Part shown: in pieces, positions 19,208 to 27,620 of the stretch
Layout: every line of letters starts with the position of its first letter
How positions within the stretch are numbered: the stretch's first letter is position 1
Source: CAILZL01 sp963748005
Lineage (GTDB): Bacteria > Pseudomonadota > Gammaproteobacteria > Steroidobacterales > Steroidobacteraceae
Direction: 5' to 3'
Length of the DNA stretch: 64,000 bases
NCBI GenBank assembly: GCA_963748005.1
Contig: CAVVHH010000002.1
Span: 868,001-932,000, forward strand
The notes under the pieces: generated by a model
Told to the model about the DNA's origin: nothing
Seen by the model: the letters and a program-made list of their open reading frames with translations, nothing else
Database searches by the model: none
Translations under genes and position numbers: made by a program

Positions 19208-19597
19208 TCAGGGCAGCAACAAGGTGCCCACCGCGCCATACAGGCCGATGAAAAGCAATATCAATGCTGGCGCGACGCTGACGGTATACCCCACATGACG
19301 CTGCTTCGGATCCGCCACATAACCACGCAGATACAGCATGCGTCCGATCAGATAAATCACCCCCAGACCCGCCATCCAGCGCGGCGACCAGTATTGCGCC
19401 GCGATCCACAGCGAGGGCAGGAACAGCACCAGCGTCTCCAGAGTATTCATCTGTACCCGGTAGTAGCGTTCGAACACCTCATGTCCGGTAGTGGCCGGCG
19501 CCCTGACGCCATAGCGGCTGCGCGCGCGTGCCACCAGACCGCCGAAGCCGAAAAACTGCAGCACCGCCAGCAGCGTCACCAGTTGAACCCATGCCAT
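19208..19597 (-). CDS. MAPEG family membrane protein
   Basis: The 129-residue integral membrane protein has four hydrophobic helices and the MAPEG motif FERYYRVQMNTLETL (residues about 43-57). MAPEG proteins are membrane-associated glutathione S-transferase/peroxidase relatives involved in eicosanoid and glutathione metabolism; bacterial members have glutathione transferase or unknown activity. Length and helix layout fit the family. A small hairpin (CTGCCC-ATCA-GGGCAG, 19201-19216) overlaps its stop codon between the two convergent genes. Confidence 0.87.
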   Translation of the reverse strand: MAWVQLVTLLAVLQFFGFGGLVARARSRYGVRAPATTGHEVFERYYRVQMNTLETLVLFLPSLWIAAQYWSPRWMAGLGVIYLIGRMLYLRGYVADPKQRHVGYTVSVAPALILLFIGLYGAVGTLLLP

Positions 19598-19628
19598 GTG
19601 TTAACGCCTCTGTTTGAATTGGACTGGT

Positions 19629-19772
19629 CAGAACCCATCGCAAAATTACTGCGCTCGGTATCTTGCATCCCGGCGGTGCTCGGCATCCTCATTTATCGAG
19701 CATAAACTCCGGTGCCTGTGCTCCGGCGGGACGCAACCTACCTTCACTCGCTACATTTTGCGATGGGTTCTG
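19629..19772. repeat. 144-base imperfect palindromic element
   Basis: Perfect 18-base outer arms (CAGAACCCATCGCAAAAT at 19629-19646 and its complement at 19755-19772) flank an inner region that is also roughly self-complementary. TTGCATCCCGGCGG near 19662 mirrors CCGGCGGGACGCAA near 19721, around a loop at about 19697. The whole unit could fold into one long hairpin. Size and structure fit a MITE-like or REP-derived element, or a structured RNA. No second copy was seen in this window. It occupies most of the 246-base gap before an ABC transporter. Confidence 0.55.
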
Positions 19773-19793
19773 GGCAATTACGACAGGACAAGT

Positions 19794-19847
19794 ATGCGCG
19801 TCGCATTTATCATCGATGAGAATAATTACACCGGAAACACACCTTGA
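19794..19847 (+). CDS. Possible 17-residue leader peptide before the ABC operon
   Basis: A 17-codon frame starts at ATG 19794 with an AGGA ribosome site about 6 bases upstream. Its TGA overlaps the TTG start codon of the ABC ATPase gene (TTGA). The geometry would suit translational coupling. There is no homology evidence and such a short frame can arise by chance. Confidence 0.2.
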   Translation: MRVAFIIDENNYTGNTP

Positions 19848-20635
19848 TCAGTGTCAGCTCGCTCGTCAAAGAATTCGGCAGCCTGCGCGCCGTGGATGGC
19901 TTGTCGTTTGACGTGCCGGCCGGTCAGATATTTGCCCTGCTGGGCCCGAATGGCGCGGGCAAAAGCACCACCATCAAGATGCTCACCACCACGCTCAAAC
20001 CCACCAGCGGCAGCATCCTGCTGGATGGACATGATCCGGTGCGCGAGCCGCAGGCGGCGCGTCGGTCATTCGGCATTGTGTTCCAGGATCCCAGCCTGGA
20101 CGGTGAACTGACTGCCAAGGAAAACCTGGAACTGCACGCCGTGCTGTATGGCGTGCCGGCGGCTTCGCGTCGTCAGCGCATTGAAGAGTTCCTGAAATTC
20201 GTCGAGTTATGGGATCGCCGCGACAGCGTGGTCAAGACGTTTTCCGGCGGCATGAAACGACGCCTCGAAATCGCGCGCGGCCTGCTGCACACGCCGAAGG
20301 TGCTGTTTCTGGACGAACCGACACTGGGCCTGGATCCACAAACCCGCAATCACATCTGGAGCTATGTGCAGCGCGTAGTGCAGGAACAGGGCATGACTGT
20401 ACTGTTCACCACGCACTACATGGATGAAGCCGATCGCGTCGCCGATGAAATCGCCATTGTCGATCACGGCAAGATCGTGGCGCGTGGCACGGCAGCTTCA
20501 CTCAAAGAGCGCACGGGCGCGACCAATCTTGAAGACGCCTTTATCGCGCTCACCGGCCATGCCATCCGCGACGAAGAAGCCAGCACCCAGCAGCGCATGC
20601 GCGATTTTTCCAAAGCCTGGACCCGGCAACGATGA
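19844..20635 (+). CDS. ABC transporter ATP-binding protein (DrrA-like)
   Basis: The 263-residue ATPase powers an ABC-2 exporter. The Walker A motif is GPNGAGKST (residues about 34-42), the Q-loop VFQDP, the signature FSGGMKRRLEIARGL, Walker B VLFLDEPTLGLDP and the switch His in TTHYMDEADR. These match the DrrA / multidrug-export subfamily. The start is TTG at 19844, placing the conserved ISVSSLVKEFG at the N-terminus. It overlaps the permease gene by 4 bases (ATGA), so the two form a coupled pair. The exported compound is unknown: drugs, lipids and polysaccharides are all possible. Confidence 0.9.
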   Translation: MISVSSLVKEFGSLRAVDGLSFDVPAGQIFALLGPNGAGKSTTIKMLTTTLKPTSGSILLDGHDPVREPQAARRSFGIVFQDPSLDGELTAKENLELHAVLYGVPAASRRQRIEEFLKFVELWDRRDSVVKTFSGGMKRRLEIARGLLHTPKVLFLDEPTLGLDPQTRNHIWSYVQRVVQEQGMTVLFTTHYMDEADRVADEIAIVDHGKIVARGTAASLKERTGATNLEDAFIALTGHAIRDEEASTQQRMRDFSKAWTRQR

Positions 20636-21378
20636 GTGTCATCTACATTCTCTGGCTGCGCCAGCTGAAGCACTATTCGCGTTCACGCGCCCGCATGTTC
20701 GGCTCACTGGCGCAGCCTCTGCTGTTTCTGGTGGGCATGGGTTTCGGCTTCGGCCAGACTTTCGAGAAGGCCGGCAATGGCAGCTACATCCAGTTTCTCG
20801 CACCCGGCATCATCTGCATGGGCGTACTGTTTACCGCAATGTTTTCCGGCATCGACATGATCTGGGACCGGCAGTTCGGCTTTCTCAAGGAGACCCTGGT
20901 CGCACCCGTGTCACGCGTGCAGATTGTCGCCGGTCGTATTCTGGGCGGCGCGACGGTGGCAGTCATTCAAGGCGTGGTGGTGTCGATGATCTGCCTGGCC
21001 GCCGGCTTTCGTGTCGAGCATCTGGCCATGCTGCCGCTGGCGCTGGTATTCCTGTTTCTGATTGCCATCCTGTTTGCGGCGGTGGGTACGACCCTAGGCT
21101 CGATACTGGAGGACATGCATGCCTTTCCGTTGATCATGAACTTTCTGGTCATGCCCCTGTTCTTCTTTTCCGGCGCGCTGTTCCCAGCCAATCAGGTGCC
21201 CGCCGCGCTGCATGCAGTGATGCGCCTGAATCCACTCAGTTACGGGGTGGATGGCGTACGCGGGGCGCTGACCAATACGCTGCTGTACGGCTTTCATACC
21301 GATCTGATCATTCTGGTGGTGCTGTCTGCTTTGCTGCTGGGTGTGGCTAGCTGGTGTTTTACGCGTACCGAAGCCTGA
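20632..21378 (+). CDS. ABC-2 type transporter permease
   Basis: The 248-residue permease has six hydrophobic segments. It has the ABC-2 signature around MNFLVMPLFFFSGALFP (residues about 168-184), followed by a conserved LNPLSYGVDGVRG loop. It pairs with the ATPase encoded immediately upstream, with which it overlaps by 4 bases. Family members export drugs or cell-envelope building blocks. No substrate-binding or biosynthetic gene is adjacent, so the substrate cannot be inferred. Confidence 0.9.
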   Translation: MSVIYILWLRQLKHYSRSRARMFGSLAQPLLFLVGMGFGFGQTFEKAGNGSYIQFLAPGIICMGVLFTAMFSGIDMIWDRQFGFLKETLVAPVSRVQIVAGRILGGATVAVIQGVVVSMICLAAGFRVEHLAMLPLALVFLFLIAILFAAVGTTLGSILEDMHAFPLIMNFLVMPLFFFSGALFPANQVPAALHAVMRLNPLSYGVDGVRGALTNTLLYGFHTDLIILVVLSALLLGVASWCFTRTEA

Positions 21379-21498
21379 TTCCGGTTGCAGGCAGTACCGA
21401 TGGCAGCCTGGAGGGCGCGTATCGCATACTCGGCGCGTGGGACTCTTGAAACGATACCAGTTGCAGCATCGTAGTCACCCACCTCAGAGGTTTCACCT

Positions 21499-21900
21499 AT
21501 GTATCTGTTCAAAGCGCTGCTGGCTGGCTTGATGATGATCGCCCCAGCACTGCTATTTGCGGACGCTGCGCCCGACATGTCGGGCGCAGAGCTTTACCAG
21601 ACTTTCTGCGCCAGCTGCCATGGACCGCAGGCACACGGCGATGGTCCGGTGGCGCCATCACTCAAGGTTCAGGTGCCGGACCTGACGCGTATCACGCAAC
21701 GCCATGGGGGACAATTTCCAGCCGATCTGGTCACGCGCATGATCGATGGCCGCGAATTTCGCGCGGCACATGGCACGCATGACATGCCGGTATGGGGTCA
21801 GGAGTTTTATGGCTACACCGGCAACGACCCGGTGCGCCGCGCGCGCAGCGATGAACTGATCGCCCGCATGGTTGAGTATCTGCGATCAGTGCAGCGTTGA
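21499..21900 (+). CDS. Monoheme c-type cytochrome
   Basis: The 133-residue exported cytochrome has a signal peptide over about residues 1-24, the heme-attachment motif CASCH near residue 38, and a likely Met axial ligand in HDMPVWG near 100. It is a class I cytochrome c that should carry electrons in the periplasm. An AGAGG ribosome site precedes the ATG. It lies downstream of the ABC exporter by 120 bases and upstream of the DUF3617 gene; no oxidase or reductase subunits are nearby, so its partner is unknown. Confidence 0.88.
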   Translation: MYLFKALLAGLMMIAPALLFADAAPDMSGAELYQTFCASCHGPQAHGDGPVAPSLKVQVPDLTRITQRHGGQFPADLVTRMIDGREFRAAHGTHDMPVWGQEFYGYTGNDPVRRARSDELIARMVEYLRSVQR

Positions 21901-21941
21901 CCGACTGGACCTCATCTCACGATGCAGTCGGCGCAGGAGAC

Positions 21942-21961
21942 TGTCCCGCGAAAAAGGGATG
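21942..21961. promoter_or_regulatory. Dyad TGTCCC-N8-GGGATG, copy A
   Basis: A 20-base element with spacer GCGAAAAA lies between the cytochrome gene and the DUF3617 gene, about 115 bases before the latter's start. It shares the first eight bases and the AA spacer core with two other intergenic copies at 25299 and 27450. It may be an operator or a remnant of a dispersed repeat. Confidence 0.3.
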
Positions 21962-22075
21962 CACCGGCGACTGCACCTGCGCTACGCTTGAGCAGCTTCA
22001 TGATGTGCGGTGCCACCCGGTCCGGCCTCATGACTTGGCCGCATGAACTGGCCAGCCGAATTGGGGAGAAACCAG

Positions 22076-23047
22076 ATGAATTTGCAAACCCGATACCTGT
22101 TGCTGACACTGTGCGGCCTGGTCACCACCGCCCTGGGTCAGGGCACACCCAGCGGCGAGAAATGGCGCATCACATCGTCCATGCAGATGCAGGGTATGTC
22201 CATGCCGGGCAGAAGCAGTGAAATCTGCAAGGCGGCCGGCAGTCAGGACCCACCGATGGAAACCAACAAAGATTGCCAGATGTACGATGCCAAGCGCACC
22301 GGCAACACGCAGACTTTCAAGATGCGCTGTACCGGCAAAGATGCCATGGAAGGCGAAGCCGAGTTCACCTACCTGGGTCCAGATCACTACAAGGGCACCA
22401 TGAAGATGGCTGCCCAGGGCCAGCAGATGACCATGAACTACGAAGGTCAGAAACTCGGCGCCTGCGATGGCAGCGAGCTGAACATCCAGGCGCAGAAGAT
22501 GATCGAACAAAGCCAGCAACAATCGGCACAGATGATGCGCGAGCAATGCCGCGAGGCCGCCAAGTCCGCGACGATGCCGTCCATGATGGCAAACTGCAAG
22601 GATCCGCAGGACATCAAGACCTATTGCAGTAACTTCCAGACATACAAGAACTTCCTGGCGCAAGCAGATATGCAGCGCATGTCCTCGGGCCAGAATCCGA
22701 TGGTGGGCCAGATGCCGGGAATGAGTGGCAAACCGCTGGATGATTCGGCGAAGTTGTGCAGCACCAGCGTCGAGAGCGTGCGTGCCAACCTGTGCGGCTC
22801 GGCGGAAGCCAAGGGCGAGCTCGACTTCCTGGTGAAGGAGTGTTCGGCGCAGTCGCTGGAGCTGGCCAAAGCGCAATGTGCCGGTCGTAACTACACCACC
22901 GTCAACGAAAAGTATCGTGGCTTCTGCTCCAACTACGCGAGCATGATGGACAAGGGTGGCAGCAGCGAAGCCGCACCGAAACCCGAGACCACCACGGAAA
23001 AGGCCAAGGGCCTGTTCGGTGTGGGCAGGAAGGCGCTGGGCTTCTAG
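22076..23047 (+). CDS. DUF3617 domain exported protein
   Basis: The 323-residue protein has a signal peptide over about residues 1-21. Its DUF3617 domain has the family pattern of a small-molecule-like beta fold: EKWRITSSMQMQGMSMPG, then paired cysteines in EICKAAG and DCQMYD, and MRCTGKDAMEGEAEF. The second half is Cys- and Met-rich with repeated C....C spacing (REQCREAAK, MANCKDPQD). The role of the family is unknown. The ATG at 22076 has a GGGGAG ribosome site; a start further upstream has no support. The next gene begins in the same frame 9 bases after its TAG stop. Confidence 0.82.
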   Translation: MNLQTRYLLLTLCGLVTTALGQGTPSGEKWRITSSMQMQGMSMPGRSSEICKAAGSQDPPMETNKDCQMYDAKRTGNTQTFKMRCTGKDAMEGEAEFTYLGPDHYKGTMKMAAQGQQMTMNYEGQKLGACDGSELNIQAQKMIEQSQQQSAQMMREQCREAAKSATMPSMMANCKDPQDIKTYCSNFQTYKNFLAQADMQRMSSGQNPMVGQMPGMSGKPLDDSAKLCSTSVESVRANLCGSAEAKGELDFLVKECSAQSLELAKAQCAGRNYTTVNEKYRGFCSNYASMMDKGGSSEAAPKPETTTEKAKGLFGVGRKALGF

Positions 23048-23056
23048 GCCGGCCCG

Positions 23057-23887
23057 TTGCGCGCACCGTTGCATGCAGTGCGCGCTCTATTGATCGGCTG
23101 CGCGCTGCTGCTGTGCGGCTCTGCCGGTACAGCAGCACCAATCGATCCTTATCCCCAGGCCGCACGCAGCTATCTGCTGGCGCGCGACAGTCAGATACTG
23201 TGGCAACACGAACCGACCACGCGGCTACCCGCGGCATCGTTGGTCAAGTTGCTGACAGCGCTGGTGCTGCTGGGCACCGACTGGTCGAATGAGCGCTGGG
23301 TCACCATCAGCGCTCAAGCCGCAAGTGTCGAGCCCACGCGTCTCGGGTTGCGCGCCGGTGAGCAGATCCGTGCCGGTCCCGCACTGGCAGCGATGCTGAT
23401 TCATTCCGCCAACGACGCCTGCTTCGCCCTGGTGGAACAGGCGACTCCCACCACGAACGAGTTCGTTGCGCGATTGAATGCTCATGCGAAAAAACTGGGC
23501 ATGCAGAATTCGAACTTCATCGACCCCTGCGGCTTCGATGCGCCTGGCCAGTACAGCACCGCTGCCGATCTGTTGAAACTGGCGCAGGCTGCGCATCAAT
23601 ACAAACTGATTGCCGAGCTGGTGGCCAGCAATCAGGCCAGCCTGACCACTCGCGGCGGACGACGTATTGCTTTCAGTAACACCAATCAGCTACTGGGGCG
23701 CCTGATTGGCACGATCGGCATGAAGACCGGTTACACACAACAAGCCGGTCAATGCCTGATCGCGCTGGTGCGCCGCGATGGCCACGAGGTGTGGCTGGTA
23801 ATGCTGGGCGGCACACAACGCTGGTGGCTGGCGCACGGCATGATCGAACAGGCTTTCACCTCGGCCAATGCGCAACCTGATCCATAA
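23057..23887 (+). CDS. Serine D-Ala-D-Ala carboxypeptidase-type protein (S11)
   Basis: The 276-residue penicillin-binding-type enzyme trims peptidoglycan pentapeptides in the periplasm. Active-site motifs are all present: SLVK (residues 61-64), SAN (117-119) and KTG (223-225). The signal peptide covers about the first 26 residues. There is no ATG; possible starts are TTG 23057, TTG 23069 or GTG 23078, and the last gives the neatest signal peptide. It lacks the C-terminal amphipathic anchor of DacA-type enzymes, so it may be soluble like endopeptidase PbpG. It overlaps the next gene by 20 bases. Confidence 0.87.
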   Translation: MRAPLHAVRALLIGCALLLCGSAGTAAPIDPYPQAARSYLLARDSQILWQHEPTTRLPAASLVKLLTALVLLGTDWSNERWVTISAQAASVEPTRLGLRAGEQIRAGPALAAMLIHSANDACFALVEQATPTTNEFVARLNAHAKKLGMQNSNFIDPCGFDAPGQYSTAADLLKLAQAAHQYKLIAELVASNQASLTTRGGRRIAFSNTNQLLGRLIGTIGMKTGYTQQAGQCLIALVRRDGHEVWLVMLGGTQRWWLAHGMIEQAFTSANAQPDP

Positions 23888-25277
23888 AGAGCGGAGGTCC
23901 GCACCACCTGCATGGCTGATCGCCGTGTTGCTGTGTACTGTCGTTATCGCACTGTGGTGTCCGTCGCTTCATGCCAGTTTTCAATTTGACGACTGGAATG
24001 TCATCGTCAATGAACCCCGTGTGCAATCGCTCGCCGCATGGGCCGCGTCCATGCCCGGCATCAGGCCACTACTGAAACTCAGCTACGCACTCAACAACAC
24101 ACTGAGCCGCGCGCCCTTCGGTTTTCGCGCTTTCAACATCGCGGTGCATGCGCTGAATGCCTCGCTCATCGCGGCACTATTCACTCGCAAAGGATTGCAG
24201 CTTCAGCAAAGCCAGACACAGGCACGCTGGGCAGGCTTGTTGACAGGACTGATCTTCGCCCTGCATCCAGTACAAACAGAAGCCGTCACCTATATCAGCG
24301 GTCGTTCCAGTTCCTTCGCTGCATTGTTTTCTCTATTGAGTTTGTACGCGTGGGCGCGCAGCGACAGCAACGATGATGTTCACGCGCAGCGCAAATGGAA
24401 TGCAGTGTGCTGTGTCACCATGCTACTGGCTGTTGCCGTCAAGGAAACCGCGCTGGCGTTGCCGCTACTATTCTGGTTGTGGTCCGCCAGCAAACCCGGA
24501 GCGGCGATGCTGCCGATAACCCTTTGGCCACCGCTGGTCTTCAGTGCAGCGCTGCTGGGCATCGCGCTATCACTGCCCGGCTACCAGCGCCTGCTGGTTT
24601 TCAGCCTGAACCTTCGTCCGGTCAGCGATAACCTGCTGACGCAGGCACACGCGCTGCTGTATCTCGCCGGTCAGTTGCTGCGCATCGATCACATCAACAT
24701 CGATCCGCAGCTTGCAGTCGTGACACAACCGGACGTATTCACTCTGGTACTGTCAGGTGTGTGGGTGGCGCTAATCGCCGGCAGCCTCTGGCGACTGCGC
24801 AAACCATCAGTGGGTGCGTTCGCCCTGCTGTGGTTTGTCATTTGCCTGTTGCCCACCAATACGCTGTTGCCACGACTGGACATCGCCAATGACCGGCAAC
24901 TGTATCTGGCGCTGGCCGGACCGGCATGGTGGCTGGCGTTAGCGACAGTACAGTTACACAGCATACGACCACGCGTGGTGTATGCGACATTGTCGGTGAT
25001 CCTGGTGGCGCTTGCTTGCAGCACGTACCAGCGCAATGAAACCTACGCCACTGAAATCAGCTTCTGGCAAGTCGCCGCAACCCAGAATCCGCGCAGTGCC
25101 CGCGCCGCCAACAATCTGGGCATGGCCTACGCCATCGCCTGCCAGACAGAGTCGGCGATATATGAGTTCGAACGCGCCATCGCGCTCGACCCGCAGGGCT
25201 ATCAGGCGCGCATCAATCTCAAGTTGCTCCATGCCGATTCACTGCCAGGCGCTCCAAGCGCACGGTGCCAACCTTAA
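23868..25277 (+). CDS. TMTC-like multi-pass membrane protein with C-terminal TPR
   Basis: The 469-residue protein has about ten membrane helices followed by a soluble C-terminal TPR segment (FWQVAATQNPRSARAANNLGMAYA, residues about 397-455). The first periplasmic loop has the acidic motif FQFDDWNVI typical of GT-C glycosyltransferases. The helix YISGRSSSFAALFSLLSLY matches the TMTC / bacterial TPR-glycosyltransferase group. This suggests a membrane glycosyltransferase using a polyprenyl-linked sugar, but donor and acceptor are unknown. It overlaps the carboxypeptidase gene by 20 bases, hinting at co-expression and a cell-envelope role. Confidence 0.8.
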   Translation: MRNLIHKERRSAPPAWLIAVLLCTVVIALWCPSLHASFQFDDWNVIVNEPRVQSLAAWAASMPGIRPLLKLSYALNNTLSRAPFGFRAFNIAVHALNASLIAALFTRKGLQLQQSQTQARWAGLLTGLIFALHPVQTEAVTYISGRSSSFAALFSLLSLYAWARSDSNDDVHAQRKWNAVCCVTMLLAVAVKETALALPLLFWLWSASKPGAAMLPITLWPPLVFSAALLGIALSLPGYQRLLVFSLNLRPVSDNLLTQAHALLYLAGQLLRIDHINIDPQLAVVTQPDVFTLVLSGVWVALIAGSLWRLRKPSVGAFALLWFVICLLPTNTLLPRLDIANDRQLYLALAGPAWWLALATVQLHSIRPRVVYATLSVILVALACSTYQRNETYATEISFWQVAATQNPRSARAANNLGMAYAIACQTESAIYEFERAIALDPQGYQARINLKLLHADSLPGAPSARCQP

Positions 25278-25298
25278 GGGCGTAACCTTGCGTCAGCC

Positions 25299-25318
25299 TG
25301 TCCCGCGAACACGGTACA
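25299..25318. promoter_or_regulatory. Dyad TGTCCC-N8-GGTACA, copy B
   Basis: A second copy of the 20-base element, spacer GCGAACAC, lies 55 bases upstream of the NarL-type regulator gene at 25373. Extended arms GCCTGT/ACAGGC make a perfect short inverted repeat here. The position suits an operator. Confidence 0.35.
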
Positions 25319-25372
25319 GGCCAACCGGCAGAATGCCGCTCCGCCAGCGCGCGCTCCTGTTACGCTTGTTCC

Positions 25373-26032
25373 ATGAGCTGTTCGGTACTCATCATCGAAG
25401 ACGACGCGCGCTTTCGCGAGGCTTTTGCGCACGCAGTTTCGCTGGCCGGCGACATGACCCTGATCGGCAGTGCGCCCGACTACAACACAGGCCTGGCGAT
25501 GCTGCGCCGCCTGCCCGACGTGATGCTGGTTGATCTGGAGCTGCCCGATGGCAATGGCATTGGTCTGATCAGCGAAGCTGCCAGGCTGTTGCCGCAGTGC
25601 GATGTCATGGTGGTCACGGTGTTTGGTGATGAACGCCACGTGCTGCAATCCATCGAAGCCGGCGCCACCGGCTACCTGCTCAAGGATCTGCCAGCTGAAG
25701 AGCTGGTGGAACAGATCCGCGTACTGCGTGCCGGCGGCAGCCCCATCAGCCCGATCATTGCCCGGCAATTGCTGACGCGCTTCACCGCCACACAGGCCGA
25801 AGTTTCCCAGGCAACTATCAACAAGGACGAATGCGCACCGTTGTCTGCGCAGGAAATCAAGGTGCTGTCACTCACTGCCAAGGGCTACAGTTACGACGAG
25901 ATTGCCAACCTGATGCAGATCTCGCGACACACGGTGCAGACCTATGTGAAGCGCATCTATCGCAAACTGCAGGTGAATTCCAAGTTCGAAGCACTGTATG
26001 AAGCGCGCCGGCTGCGGCTGATCAATCAGTAG
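25373..26032 (+). CDS. NarL/FixJ-type response regulator
   Basis: The 219-residue regulator has a receiver (residues about 4-120; IIEDDARFRE, VMLVDLELPDG, lysine in YLLKD) and a LuxR-type helix-turn-helix (about 150-210; LSAQEIKVLSLTAKG, TVQTYVKRIYRKL). It should act as a DNA-binding output. The neighbouring convergent gene encodes a HisKA_3 sensor kinase, 44 bases away tail to tail, and is the natural partner. Both genes carry the same TGTCCC-N8-GGGACA-like dyad upstream, which may be the regulator's own site. Confidence 0.92.
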   Translation: MSCSVLIIEDDARFREAFAHAVSLAGDMTLIGSAPDYNTGLAMLRRLPDVMLVDLELPDGNGIGLISEAARLLPQCDVMVVTVFGDERHVLQSIEAGATGYLLKDLPAEELVEQIRVLRAGGSPISPIIARQLLTRFTATQAEVSQATINKDECAPLSAQEIKVLSLTAKGYSYDEIANLMQISRHTVQTYVKRIYRKLQVNSKFEALYEARRLRLINQ

Positions 26033-26076
26033 TGAACCCTCTTCCGGTTCCGGACGAGGGTGACATCGCGAGTTGC

Positions 26077-27363
26077 TCAAGGCTTGCGCGCAATCGGCAA
26101 ACGCAGACTGATCATGGTGCCCACACGCTGCACGCTGTGAATCATCAATTGCGCGCCCAGCCGTCCGGCACGCATCTGCATGATGCGCATACCGCGCCCA
26201 ACTGTCGCCTGCGCCTGCGAATCAAAACCTTTGCCATTGTCGCGTATCAGCAGTTCGATATCGTGACCGGAATGCCGGGCAATCAGTTCCAGTTCGGTGG
26301 CATCAGCATGATTCAGCACATTGGTGATGGCTTCCTGCACCAGTCGCAGCAGGTCCAGCGCCAGGGAGGGTTCCAGCCACGCCAGGGCAGGCAGGTCCAC
26401 CATCTGCCAGCGCAAGGTAACTCCCGCCGCCTGGATCTTGCGCTGCAGGCGATAACGCAACATGCCCAACAAGGTGGCCAGATCCTGCGCAGTGGGCTCC
26501 AGCGAATCAATTACCAGCCGCAGATCATCGACGCATTCGCGCATCACCGTAGCCGCACCGGCAACCGATAATTCGCCGCGTTCCAGCAGCACCAATGACG
26601 AAGACAACGACGAACCCAGTCCATCGTGCATGTCCTGCATGACGCGCTGCCGTTCGTGCAACACCGATTGCTGATGCTGCACTTCCAGCAGGCGCTGCTG
26701 GCCTGCCTCAATTTCCCTGGCCAGTTGCCCGGCACGCAAGCGCTGCTCAATTTCGCCCAGCATGGATTGGTTGAGCTGCAAGCCGAAGTGCAGCACCAGC
26801 AGCGAGAACATCAGGCAGACCAGCACGCCCAAGGGCAGGTGTGCGTGAAACACCAGAGCGATGCACACCATCGAAGCCTGCGAGATCACCGCGGCATAAA
26901 TCAACGAGCGATTGCCGCTGGCATTTACTTCACCAATGGCAAAGGTGCCCGCCACCACCACGGCAGAAAGCAGCAGTGCCAGATTGTCGGCTGGCAGAAA
27001 CCACATCAATCCGCTGGAGATCAGCCCGGTGACAAAGGTCAGACCGATCCAGGTGCGTTGCCACCATCGCGCCGCGGACGACCCGGCCTGAGGTGGATGA
27101 CGTTCATAACGCCAGCAGACCGCGGCTTGCAGCAGGTAGGCCCCCACCTGCAAGCCCACCCAGATCCAGAGTGCTGGATCGCCGGTCAGGTAAAAGAACA
27201 TCCAGCCAATCACCAGCCCCAACGCTGTCGCGCTGCCGATGGCGATGCGCCAGCGGGCGAAATACATGGCGAACAGCTCGCTCTCGGCCTGGGTGCGCCA
27301 AATCGATCGCGGGGTGACCGAATCACCGGTGTTGTCGTGAAGACGCGTGCTCAATCCCTGCAC
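26077..27363 (-). CDS. Membrane sensor histidine kinase (HisKA_3 type)
   Basis: The 428-residue kinase has six membrane helices over residues about 38-205 with very short loops, so it probably senses the membrane or a membrane-soluble signal. A coiled coil leads to the HisKA_3 domain with phospho-His in MQDMHDGLGSS near 243, and an HATPase domain (QEAITNVLNHADA, IRDNGKGF). The start is GTG at 27363; an ATG at 27267 is the only alternative before the first helix. It faces the NarL-type regulator gene and should phosphorylate it. Confidence 0.9.
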   Translation of the reverse strand: MQGLSTRLHDNTGDSVTPRSIWRTQAESELFAMYFARWRIAIGSATALGLVIGWMFFYLTGDPALWIWVGLQVGAYLLQAAVCWRYERHPPQAGSSAARWWQRTWIGLTFVTGLISSGLMWFLPADNLALLLSAVVVAGTFAIGEVNASGNRSLIYAAVISQASMVCIALVFHAHLPLGVLVCLMFSLLVLHFGLQLNQSMLGEIEQRLRAGQLAREIEAGQQRLLEVQHQQSVLHERQRVMQDMHDGLGSSLSSSLVLLERGELSVAGAATVMRECVDDLRLVIDSLEPTAQDLATLLGMLRYRLQRKIQAAGVTLRWQMVDLPALAWLEPSLALDLLRLVQEAITNVLNHADATELELIARHSGHDIELLIRDNGKGFDSQAQATVGRGMRIMQMRAGRLGAQLMIHSVQRVGTMISLRLPIARKP

Positions 27364-27449
27364 AGCCGGATCTCAGGATTGAACATGGGGGACCTGCACC
27401 TTCTGCTGCGAGTGGTCAGTATGAACGATACGACTGGACTTGGTGAAAT

Positions 27450-27469
27450 TGTCCCGCAAATAGGGGACA
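27450..27469. promoter_or_regulatory. Dyad TGTCCC-N8-GGGACA, copy C (perfect arms)
   Basis: This is the most symmetrical of three copies, with perfect 6-base arms and spacer GCAAATAG. It lies about 87 bases upstream of the kinase gene at 27363 (minus strand) and 150 bases upstream of the TfpX/TfpZ gene (plus strand). It may be an autoregulatory site of the adjacent two-component system. Confidence 0.35.
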
Positions 27470-27620
27470 GCAACTGCGCAACGTCGAGCGCCACGAACGA
27501 CACTGGGTTCGAGACGGCTCCGGTAGTCCGGCAGACGCAGTTCACTGAACCATAACGCACCACTGGATCATACGATCGGCCTGAATATACTCGGCCGGTG
27601 GCTCACACTTGCTTGTAACC

